From Flavobacteriaceae bacterium (lineage in GTDB: Bacteria; Bacteroidota; Bacteroidia; Flavobacteriales; Flavobacteriaceae), in assembly GCA_002693605.1 (NCBI GenBank), contig NZQO01000089.1:1-12682 (forward strand): a stretch of 12,682 nucleotides of DNA, written 5' to 3'. The translations under genes were made by a program, and so were the position numbers. The number at the start of each line of letters is the position of its first letter. Position 1 is the first letter of the stretch. The notes below the pieces were generated by a model that did no database searches, was not told the DNA's origin, and saw only the letters and a list, made by a program, of their open reading frames with translations. Of this stretch, positions 1 through 7,237 are shown piece after piece.

Positions 1-2
1 AA

Positions 3-821
3 GATGGCGTTATTGCAGATTTTGATGCCAGTGAGAAAATGATTAGTATGTTCATAAAGGACATCCCTGCCCTGAAGAAAAAGTGGCTTACGCCCTCATT
101 ACGCATGGTGGTCTGTATTCCCAGCGGTATTACCGAGGTGGAGATGCGCGCCGTTAAGGAAAGTGCAGAACGCGTAAATGGAAAGGAAGTATACCTCATC
201 CACGAACCAATGGCCGCCGCAATAGGTATAGGGGTGGACATCATGCAGCCCAAGGGGAACATGGTCGTCGACATTGGCGGTGGAACTACCGAAATCGCGG
301 TAATTGCATTGGGCGGTATCGTATGCGATAAATCGATTAAAATTGCTGGCGACGTATTTACCAATGATATCGTTTATTATATGCGCACACAGCACAACTT
401 ATATGTGGGTGAACGCACTGCCGAAAAAATTAAAATACAAATTGGTGCCGCTACCGAAGACCTAGAGCTTCCGCCCGATGAGATGGACGTTCAAGGCCGT
501 GATTTGCTTACGGGCAAACCGAAACAGGTACAAACTTCCTATAGGGAAATAGCAAAGGCGCTAGACAAGTCTATCCTGCGCATTGAGGATGCCGTAATGG
601 AAACACTATCTCAAACCCCACCCGAGCTTGCTGCCGATATTTATAATACCGGTATCTATCTTGCCGGGGGAGGCTCTATGCTGCGCGGGCTCGATAAACG
701 ACTGTCGCAAAAAACCGACTTGCCGGTCTATATCGCCGAAGATCCCTTGCGCGCCGTGGTGCGCGGCACGGGTATCTGCCTCAAGAACATAAACAAGTAC
801 AAAAGTGTCTTGATTAAATAA
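3..821 (+). CDS. mreB: Rod shape-determining protein MreB, 5' end outside the window
   Basis: MreB is the bacterial actin that polymerises under the inner membrane and directs the lateral wall synthesis complex. The reading frame is open from base 3, starting with DGVIADF, a motif that lies about 70 residues into MreB proteins. The ATG at base 39 is therefore internal and the true start lies upstream of the window. The visible 272 residues plus about 70 missing would give the usual length of about 340. Nucleotide-binding signatures are clear: the phosphate-2 loop DIGGGTTE (bases 270-293), the GERTAEKIK helix (409-435) carrying the conserved Glu, and LAGGGSMLRG (660-689) near the C-terminus. 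It ends 13 nt before mreC and heads the elongasome operon. Assignment is secure; only the N-terminus is unseen. Confidence 0.97.
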   Translation, partial: DGVIADFDASEKMISMFIKDIPALKKKWLTPSLRMVVCIPSGITEVEMRAVKESAERVNGKEVYLIHEPMAAAIGIGVDIMQPKGNMVVDIGGGTTEIAVIALGGIVCDKSIKIAGDVFTNDIVYYMRTQHNLYVGERTAEKIKIQIGAATEDLELPPDEMDVQGRDLLTGKPKQVQTSYREIAKALDKSILRIEDAVMETLSQTPPELAADIYNTGIYLAGGGSMLRGLDKRLSQKTDLPVYIAEDPLRAVVRGTGICLKNINKYKSVLIK

Positions 822-834
822 GAAATAGCGGCAC

Positions 835-1662
835 ATGCAACAGATTATCTTTTTCTTCATAAGGAATAAAAACTTCCTGTTGTTCGCCCTGTTGTTTCTT
901 ATTTCGGTGCACCTTACCATCCAGACACATTCATTCCATTCCAACACCTATGTAAGTTCAGCCAACGTCGTGACTGGCGGTGTCTATTCGGTCCGCAATG
1001 ACATTACCGATTATTTCGGTCTTGAAAATGAGAACGAGCGCCTCGCCAACGAAAATATACGCCTACACACGCAAATTGAGAGGTTACGGAATGCGACACC
1101 CGTGCCTCCACCCGACAGTTCCTTGCTTCCCACAAAATTTCAGTTCCGAGGGGCGAAGGTTATTAACAATACCTATTCCCGTTCAAAGAATTACCTAACG
1201 CTCAACAAGGGAATCAGCGATGGCCTAAAAATAGATATGGGGGTAATTGCCTCTAATGGTATCGTGGGCATCGTAAACAATGTTTCCTCGCGCTATGCCA
1301 CCGTACAGTCTATTTTGAATACTGAAAGCCAGATCAACGTTAAGCTGAAAAAATCGAATCACTTTGGCAGTTTGGTGTGGAACACCAAAGAGCCCAACAC
1401 AGCCCAACTTATTGATGTAAACCGCCTAGCCCCGGTACAGTTTGGCGATACCATCGTTACCGGAGGAAAGTCAACCATTTTCCCCGAAGGGATAATGGTA
1501 GGCACCATAATTGACTTCAAGGTGGGCGAAAACGATAGCTACCAGATCGATGTGAAATTATCAAACGACATGACCAGCCTAGACCACGTCTATATTATAG
1601 AAAACCTGGATGTAACCGAAATACGCTCACTGGAAAAAGAGGTGTACAATGCAGAACAGTGA
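835..1662 (+). CDS. mreC: Rod shape-determining protein MreC
   Basis: MreC is the bitopic periplasmic scaffold of the elongasome; in other bacteria it binds PBP2 and activates the RodA-PBP2 synthase. The 275-residue product has a short cytoplasmic N-terminus, one membrane helix at about residues 13-30, a coiled-coil stretch at about 62-86 rich in Glu, Asn and Leu, then the beta-rich MreC domain. Family motifs include GISDGLKIDMGV and later GGKSTIFPEGIMVG. Length and architecture are normal. The ATG at 835 follows mreB by 13 nt without an evident Shine-Dalgarno sequence, as is common in Bacteroidota. The last 14 nt overlap mreD, suggesting coupled translation. Confidence 0.95.
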   Translation: MQQIIFFFIRNKNFLLFALLFLISVHLTIQTHSFHSNTYVSSANVVTGGVYSVRNDITDYFGLENENERLANENIRLHTQIERLRNATPVPPPDSSLLPTKFQFRGAKVINNTYSRSKNYLTLNKGISDGLKIDMGVIASNGIVGIVNNVSSRYATVQSILNTESQINVKLKKSNHFGSLVWNTKEPNTAQLIDVNRLAPVQFGDTIVTGGKSTIFPEGIMVGTIIDFKVGENDSYQIDVKLSNDMTSLDHVYIIENLDVTEIRSLEKEVYNAEQ

Positions 1663-2158
1663 TTTTCTCTTAAATACAGTACGCTTTATACTCTTGGTGC
1701 TGGTACAGGTACTGGTGCTTAACCATGTCAATTTTCTGGGATATGTGAACCCCTATCTCTACGTGCTTTTCATACTGGTGTTTCCGTTAGATGGCAATAA
1801 AACTTTGCTCTTACTCTTAAGCTTTATTTTAGGGCTTACCATCGATATTTTCTCTAATTCGGGAGGGGTGCACGCTGCAGCGAGTATCACCATTGCGTAC
1901 ATACGCCCAGTAGTGCTGAAATTCGCATTCGGAGTTAGTTACGAGTACAATATGGTGAAGATTAATAAAGTACCTGCCAATGAACGCCTTACCTATATTG
2001 TAGTATTAGTTGTTTTACATCATTTAGTACTATTTTCCTTGGAAATTTTCAGTTTTTCGCATATATTATTGATACTGAAATCGACCCTCTTCTCTGGTAT
2101 TTTCAGTACTATTTTGGTGTTTTGCACGTTGTTGTTATTCAGTAGAAAAAATCAATGA
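1649..2158 (+). CDS. mreD: Rod shape-determining protein MreD
   Basis: MreD is the small polytopic membrane partner of MreC in the elongasome. The 169-residue product is strongly hydrophobic, with likely helices at about residues 9-26, 34-48, 51-68, 71-93, 114-133 and 139-164. The conserved family element GLTIDIFSNSGG (residues 62-73, with Asp66) sits at the end of the third helix. MreD proteins diverge quickly, so identification rests on this motif, on size and topology, and on the position between mreC and mrdA. The start lies inside mreC (14 nt overlap) and the stop shares an ATGA with the mrdA start. Confidence 0.92.
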   Translation: MQNSDFLLNTVRFILLVLVQVLVLNHVNFLGYVNPYLYVLFILVFPLDGNKTLLLLLSFILGLTIDIFSNSGGVHAAASITIAYIRPVVLKFAFGVSYEYNMVKINKVPANERLTYIVVLVVLHHLVLFSLEIFSFSHILLILKSTLFSGIFSTILVFCTLLLFSRKNQ

Positions 2159-4023
2159 GAAAAGTATTGTTACTTGGCATAGTCTTGATTACCGGCGTTG
2201 TTTTTGCGGGCAGGCTATTCTATCTGCAGATTTTAGACACGTCCTTTCAAAAGCTTTCACAGAACAATGCCGTAAAGGTACTTTATGATTACCCGCAGCG
2301 CGGCTACCTCTTCGATAGAAACGGCAAGTTATTGGTCTCCAACCAACCCTCCTACGACGTTATGGTAATACCCAGGGAGGTAAAACCCCTGGACACAATG
2401 GAGTTCTGCAACTTGCTAAAAATCTCGAAGGGCCGTTTTGACACGCTAATGCAAAAGGCGAAAATCTATTCCCCCCGACTCCCGTCGCCCATCCTACCCC
2501 AACTCACCAAGGCAGAGTACGCTTATCTTTCTGAGAAAATGTATAAGTACGAAGGATTTTATATACAAAAGCGCTCGCTACGCGATTACCAGGTGAACCA
2601 CTCGGCCAACGTGTTAGGCTACATTGCCGAGGCTAGTCCCCGTATTATCGAGGAAAATCCCTATTATCAAATGGGGGAGCTTATTGGCATGCAAGGCGTA
2701 GAAAAACAGTACGAAGAAGCGCTGCGCGGTGTAAAGGGCGTCAAATATATCCAGAAGGACCGTTTCAATAGAGATATAGGACCCTATAAGGACGGGATTT
2801 TCGACACCCTGCCAAAACGTGGAAAGGACCTTACCTTGACTATAGATGCCATCCTACAGAAATATGGAGAGGAGCTCATGGTTAATAAGCGCGGCGGAAT
2901 CGTTGCTTTAGAACCCGCCACCGGCGAAATTTTAGCACTTATTACGGCGCCTAACTACGATCCAGCCTTGTTGGTTGGACGTGATAGATCGAGAAATTTC
3001 ACCGAACTGTATTATGATTCGATCGCCAAGCCTCTGTTCGACCGAGGACTGCAAGGCGAATACCCGCCGGGATCACCATTTAAGACGCTCACGGGACTTA
3101 TTGGGCTTCAGGAGGAAATTATCGATACGCGCGAATCGGTTTCCTGTTATGGCGGCTATGTGTACGGCAGAGGGCAAAAGCTAGGGTGTCACCGACATCC
3201 AAGTCCGTTGGCGATGATCGGCGGAATTGCGAATTCCTGCAACGCCTATTTTTGTACCGTTTATAGACGTGTAATCGAGAAATATCCTACGCCGCAAGAA
3301 GGTATCGACAACTGGCACCGGCATTTAAAAAGTTTCGGTCTGGGTGATTATCTGGGCTACGATTTACCTGTAGGGAAAAAGGGTTTAATTCCCACTTCCG
3401 AATTTTATAACCGTTGGTATGAATATCCGAAGTACAAATGGTATGCTACCGCAACGATTTCGAATGCTATTGGGCAGGGGGAAGTACTTATGACCCCAAT
3501 GCAAATGGCCAACTTTACCGCTGCAATTGCCAATAGGGGATACTATTACAAGCCGCACATTATAAAGAAGATTGAGGAGGAAAACTCAATACCTGATGAG
3601 TACACAAAGAAAAATATTACTACCGTCCATCCCAAATATTTCGAGCCAGTGGTAGAGGGAATGCACGACGTGTACCGCTACGGAACCGCCTCTATGCTCC
3701 AGGTGCCAGATATCGAAATCTGCGGAAAAACTGGAACGGCCGAAAATTACATTCGGGTAGAGGGAAAACGGATGCAGTTGACAGACCATTCCATTTTCGT
3801 AGCTTTCGCCCCCAAAGACGACCCTAAAATTGCCATTGCCGTTTTCGTGGAGAACGGATATTGGGGTTCCCGCTGGGCCGGTAGGATAGCCAGCTTAATG
3901 ATCGAAAAATACATTAAGGGTGAAATTACCCGTACCGATATGGAAGAATATGTCCTTAACGGAAGCCTGCAGGACGAGTACGCCAAACCCTACAGCGGGG
4001 AACCCTTTAAAATAAATCGTTAA
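2155..4023 (+). CDS. mrdA: Penicillin-binding protein 2 (elongasome peptidoglycan transpeptidase)
   Basis: PBP2 is the class B penicillin-binding protein that cross-links the glycan strands made by RodA during cell elongation, and a beta-lactam target. The 622-residue product has an N-terminal membrane anchor (about residues 4-20), a pedestal domain with the QRGYLFDRNG motif (48-57), and a transpeptidase domain. The active-site motifs are intact: SxxK as SPFK (Ser307-Lys310), SxN as SCN (361-363), and KTG (525-527, followed by TAEN). Between SxxK and SxN lie Cys331, Cys345, His346 and His348, which with Cys362 may form a metal site (see findings). The ATG overlaps the mreD stop by 4 nt and the TAA stop shares one base with the rodA start. 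Confidence 0.97.
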   Translation: MRKVLLLGIVLITGVVFAGRLFYLQILDTSFQKLSQNNAVKVLYDYPQRGYLFDRNGKLLVSNQPSYDVMVIPREVKPLDTMEFCNLLKISKGRFDTLMQKAKIYSPRLPSPILPQLTKAEYAYLSEKMYKYEGFYIQKRSLRDYQVNHSANVLGYIAEASPRIIEENPYYQMGELIGMQGVEKQYEEALRGVKGVKYIQKDRFNRDIGPYKDGIFDTLPKRGKDLTLTIDAILQKYGEELMVNKRGGIVALEPATGEILALITAPNYDPALLVGRDRSRNFTELYYDSIAKPLFDRGLQGEYPPGSPFKTLTGLIGLQEEIIDTRESVSCYGGYVYGRGQKLGCHRHPSPLAMIGGIANSCNAYFCTVYRRVIEKYPTPQEGIDNWHRHLKSFGLGDYLGYDLPVGKKGLIPTSEFYNRWYEYPKYKWYATATISNAIGQGEVLMTPMQMANFTAAIANRGYYYKPHIIKKIEEENSIPDEYTKKNITTVHPKYFEPVVEGMHDVYRYGTASMLQVPDIEICGKTGTAENYIRVEGKRMQLTDHSIFVAFAPKDDPKIAIAVFVENGYWGSRWAGRIASLMIEKYIKGEITRTDMEEYVLNGSLQDEYAKPYSGEPFKINR

Positions 4024-5285
4024 TGGCAATTGGCAAAAGCAGCGGTCGGTTAGACTGGCTTACAATCTTTTTGTTTCTAGCCTTGGTGAGTATTGGATGG
4101 GTAAATATCTACTCGGCCTCCCTCAGCGATTCGACAGAAGGATTTTTCGACATGGGTCAGATATATACCAAGCAACTGCTGTTTATCATTCTAAGCGTTC
4201 TCTTAATTGTATTCATACTGGCCATTGAGGCGAAATTCTACGAACGGTTCTCGAGCATCATATACATTGTCTCCCTCCTTTCGTTACTAGGGTTATTTGT
4301 CTTCGGAAAAACCATTTCCGGGGCCACCTCTTGGTACGCCTTCGGAAGTTTCAGCCTGCAGCCCAGTGAGTTCGCGAAAGCGGCAACGGCCCTCGCCCTC
4401 GCTAAATTCGTGAGCGATATACAAACCAATTTAAAGGAATTTAAGTACCAATTGGGGGCGTTTCTTATTATCCTGATACCGGCGATTATTATCGTTCCGC
4501 AGCCCGATCCTGGCAGTGCCTTGATTTACGCCGCCTTCATTTTTCCGCTTTACAGGGAAGGACTTCACTTCGCGTATTTGCTTCTGGGCTTTTTCGCCGC
4601 GGCTTTGTTCGTCTCTACACTCGCATTTGGCATTGTTTGGGTAGCTCTCGGGGTAATTTTAATCGCGGGGATTTTCTTTTTCCGAAACCGGAAAAAAAGG
4701 CCTAGCCTATTCAAGTACATCGTTATCGTTTCGGCCTGTATCGGTTTCGCCTTTTCGGTGAATTACATATTCAACAACTTATTCGAACAGCGACACCGCG
4801 ACCGTTTCAACATTGTATTGGGCAAGGAAATTGATGCCAAGGGAATTGGATACAACACCAACCAGAGTGAAATCGCGATTGGCAGCGGTGGCTGGACTGG
4901 CAAGGGCTGGACCCAAGGTACGCAGACCAAGGGTAATTTTGTACCAGAGCAACATACCGATTATATTTTTAGCACTGTAGGCGAAGAATGGGGATTCGTG
5001 GGAAGCTTTATAGTAATCGCGCTTTTTGTAGGGCTCGTGGTACGATTGGTAATTATGGCAGAAAGGCAAAAAAACCAGTTTTCGCGCGTGTATGGCTATA
5101 GTGTGGCCTCCATTATATTTTTGCACTTTTTCGTAAACGTAGGGATGGTAACCGGGCTATTTCCCACTGTGGGGATACCGCTTCCATTTTTTAGCTATGG
5201 TGGCTCGGGCCTTTGGGGCTTCACTATTTTACTCTTTATATTTGTAAGGTTGGATGCCGCTAACTCCTATTACAGCCGATCGTAA
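4023..5285 (+). CDS. rodA: Peptidoglycan glycosyltransferase RodA (SEDS family)
   Basis: RodA is the SEDS-family membrane enzyme that polymerises lipid II into glycan strands, working as a pair with PBP2. The 420-residue product is polytopic, with the family elements SWYAFGSFSLQPSEF (residues 102-116), QPDPGS (160-165), AIGSGG (285-290), and the PEQHTDYIF signature (308-316). Asp313 in that signature aligns by motif with E. coli RodA Asp262, the essential residue. The C-terminal signature GIPLPFFSYGGSG ends at residue 396. It is about 50 residues longer than E. coli RodA, mainly in the hydrophobic region around 170-230. The start codon shares the last A of the mrdA stop (TAATG). Its stop is 4 nt from the stop of the opposing nuclease gene. 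Confidence 0.97.
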   Translation: MAIGKSSGRLDWLTIFLFLALVSIGWVNIYSASLSDSTEGFFDMGQIYTKQLLFIILSVLLIVFILAIEAKFYERFSSIIYIVSLLSLLGLFVFGKTISGATSWYAFGSFSLQPSEFAKAATALALAKFVSDIQTNLKEFKYQLGAFLIILIPAIIIVPQPDPGSALIYAAFIFPLYREGLHFAYLLLGFFAAALFVSTLAFGIVWVALGVILIAGIFFFRNRKKRPSLFKYIVIVSACIGFAFSVNYIFNNLFEQRHRDRFNIVLGKEIDAKGIGYNTNQSEIAIGSGGWTGKGWTQGTQTKGNFVPEQHTDYIFSTVGEEWGFVGSFIVIALFVGLVVRLVIMAERQKNQFSRVYGYSVASIIFLHFFVNVGMVTGLFPTVGIPLPFFSYGGSGLWGFTILLFIFVRLDAANSYYSRS

Positions 5286-5289
5286 TAAA

Positions 5290-6096
5290 CTACCTCCAAA
5301 AGGACAGATCGAGATCACGTTCTAGTGGTGACTCCACATCCTCGGGTAGGGTGGGAAAAAAATCGATTCCGGTTTGTGCTTCTACGAAATCGATGGGCAC
5401 GGCAAATTCAAAATACGATTCACTACTGGAAGCGTTGGGAATCAAGAATGCTACGGCTTTAAGGTTGTCCTTCTCTTTGGCAAGAACGATCTTATAGAAC
5501 TCTCGGGGAACAGACACCCCCTCATACCCTATCCCAGTTAAATTCTCGGTGAGCACTCCCCCCGTGACAACGTACACTCCGTTGTATTTCTTCGCCCAGC
5601 GACGAACTTTCTGCTCTAACCGGTTCCATATTCCACTATTGAAACCGTGGTCCTGCGGACTAATATTACTTGTCAGGAAAGTTTCGTGGTAAGCATCGAA
5701 GGAAAAACGCCTGTCTCCCGCAGGGCACAAATGGCCCCTGTCGTAACCACTATTCTTGTAATTACGCCAATCTGCCGATTTAGTAGAAACGCTCCTGTCT
5801 TCCACAAAATAAGGCCGCTCAAATCGGTTATCAGAAATATGCTCCGGCAGTAAGGAATAGGCCACCCACTCAGCCTGTTCGTGTTCTTCGGAATACGATA
5901 ACGTATACGTTCCATGGGAAATTACTTGCTGGGAGGTAGAACTTGGCAAATAGGTATCATCAAACTTTGAGTGATCTCTCTGGACCGAACTCGTATCTGG
6001 ATACGGTTCCTGAAGCCGATCGACATATTTTTCGGCAAAGTAGATCGCGGCGGTAGTAAGTGCCACGGCAAGAGCATATTGAAATTTTCTATCCAC
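5290..6096 (-). CDS. DNA/RNA non-specific endonuclease, membrane-anchored (NucA/Serratia nuclease family)
   Basis: This is a predicted sugar-non-specific nuclease of the beta-beta-alpha-metal class, cleaving DNA and RNA with a Mg-bound active site. The 268-residue product has one hydrophobic N-terminal segment (about residues 6-20, no lipobox), implying a periplasmic or surface-exposed enzyme tethered by a signal anchor. The DRGH motif is at 119-122 with His122 as general base. Asn153 and Glu161 follow in GFNSGIWNRLE at the same 8-residue spacing as Asn119 and Glu127 of the Serratia enzyme. The start must be GTG at 6096: an in-frame TAA lies 8 codons upstream and the protein contains no other methionine. 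It follows the ABC permease gene by 11 nt. The role, such as nutrient scavenging or extracellular DNA turnover, is not shown by the sequence. Confidence 0.9.
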   Translation of the reverse strand: MDRKFQYALAVALTTAAIYFAEKYVDRLQEPYPDTSSVQRDHSKFDDTYLPSSTSQQVISHGTYTLSYSEEHEQAEWVAYSLLPEHISDNRFERPYFVEDRSVSTKSADWRNYKNSGYDRGHLCPAGDRRFSFDAYHETFLTSNISPQDHGFNSGIWNRLEQKVRRWAKKYNGVYVVTGGVLTENLTGIGYEGVSVPREFYKIVLAKEKDNLKAVAFLIPNASSSESYFEFAVPIDFVEAQTGIDFFPTLPEDVESPLERDLDLSFWR

Positions 6097-6107
6097 GAAG
6101 TGGTGTT

Positions 6108-7217
6108 TTATGAAGCTTTAACATCTAGTGCATCGCGCAGGGCGTTTCCTATAAGCATAAAGGCGGTAACCAAGCTCATGATAGCAAGTCCTGGAATAAT
6201 AGCCAGGTAGGGTTTTCCCAAGATAATATAGGCGTAATGGTCTTTTATAATTCCACCCCAACTGGGCGTGGGCGGTTGTGCCCCGATGCCCAGAAAGCTT
6301 AGCCCGCTCTCAATCAAGATGGCACCCGCGAAATTGGCGGCCGAAATTATAATTACCGGCGCCATGGCGTTGGGCAGGATGTGCTTGGTAATGATTCGCA
6401 TATCCCTATACCCAAGTGCGCGCGCAGCCGTCACAAATTGCATTTGCTTTACCCCCATAACCTGACCCCGCACCACGCGGGCCACCTCTACCCACATGGT
6501 AAGGCCCACAGCGATAAATACTTGCCAAAAGCCCTTGCCGAGCGCCAAGGTTATTGCGATAACCAATAACAAGGTGGGTATGGACCACGTCACGTTTATG
6601 ACCCACATTATTGCCGCATCAACTTTCCCGCCAAAATAGCCGGCCAGGGCGCCCAAGGTGATACCGATCACCAAGCTAATAAAAACCGCCACAAAACCGA
6701 TTGAAAGGGAAATACGGATGCCAACGAGCATCCGGCTCAACAAATCCCTACCGTACTTGTCGGTGCCCAACAAAAAAGTCTGTTTGGAAATATAATGATT
6801 CGGTATTTCCGAAACACGACTGGCCTTCGGAAATTGGTCCAGCGAGTAGTTCTTTGACAGTCCATTGCCCTCTTCCGAGAAAAGGGTGACCTCTAATTGA
6901 GACCCGGAGAGGGTATAATCGGAAATTGGGACCTCGGTTGCGGTGTTCTCCTTTCCGAAGAAAAAAATCGCGAGTTCATTCTCCCTTGTGCTTTCCACCG
7001 TATTGGGAACGGTGAGCATGGGTACCGTAAAACCGGGTGGCTTACTATGGATGGAAAGGTGCATTTGGTTGGCATTCTCAGAATTATCTGGAGCCAGTGC
7101 ATAGGCAAATAGCGCAACGAGCACACAGATAACGAGAAAGATAAAACTAAAAACGCCCCAAAAGTTCCGTTTGAACTTTTGAAGCGCTATGCTAGTTAAT
7201 GAGGTTGCCTGTTCCAC
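6108..7217 (-). CDS. ABC transporter permease, OppC/DppC type
   Basis: This is the inner-membrane permease of a peptide/nickel-type ABC importer. The 369-residue product begins with an OppC-like N-terminal helix (about residues 20-42). It continues with about 105 extracytoplasmic residues, then the family entry motif LGTDKYGRDLLSRM (150-163). The permease domain has helices at about 170-196, 203-227, 284-306 and 336-360. The EAA-type loop that contacts the ATPase is at AARALGYRDMRIITKHILPN (264-283), and GLSFLGIG (305-312) is typical of DppC. The GTG at 7217 is chosen because no ATG exists upstream in frame before the prc coding region, and the next methionine (residue 52) would remove the first helix. 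No ATPase, binding protein or second permease lies in the window, so the substrate is unknown. Confidence 0.9.
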   Translation of the reverse strand: MEQATSLTSIALQKFKRNFWGVFSFIFLVICVLVALFAYALAPDNSENANQMHLSIHSKPPGFTVPMLTVPNTVESTRENELAIFFFGKENTATEVPISDYTLSGSQLEVTLFSEEGNGLSKNYSLDQFPKASRVSEIPNHYISKQTFLLGTDKYGRDLLSRMLVGIRISLSIGFVAVFISLVIGITLGALAGYFGGKVDAAIMWVINVTWSIPTLLLVIAITLALGKGFWQVFIAVGLTMWVEVARVVRGQVMGVKQMQFVTAARALGYRDMRIITKHILPNAMAPVIIISAANFAGAILIESGLSFLGIGAQPPTPSWGGIIKDHYAYIILGKPYLAIIPGLAIMSLVTAFMLIGNALRDALDVKAS

Positions 7218-7237
7218 CCCACAAATGTATGTGAAAA

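Noticed and set aside
99..395. 98-codon open frame on the - strand inside mreB
   Set aside because: It is antisense to the actin-fold motifs of mreB and looks like a mirrored frame.
4779..5126. 115-codon open frame on the - strand inside rodA
   Set aside because: It lies opposite the conserved SEDS motifs and has no domain signal, so it is a shadow of rodA.
5268..5287. TATTAC/GTAATA inverted repeat as a bidirectional terminator
   Set aside because: The stem is only 6 bp and mostly AT with an 8-nt loop, and there is no T-run.
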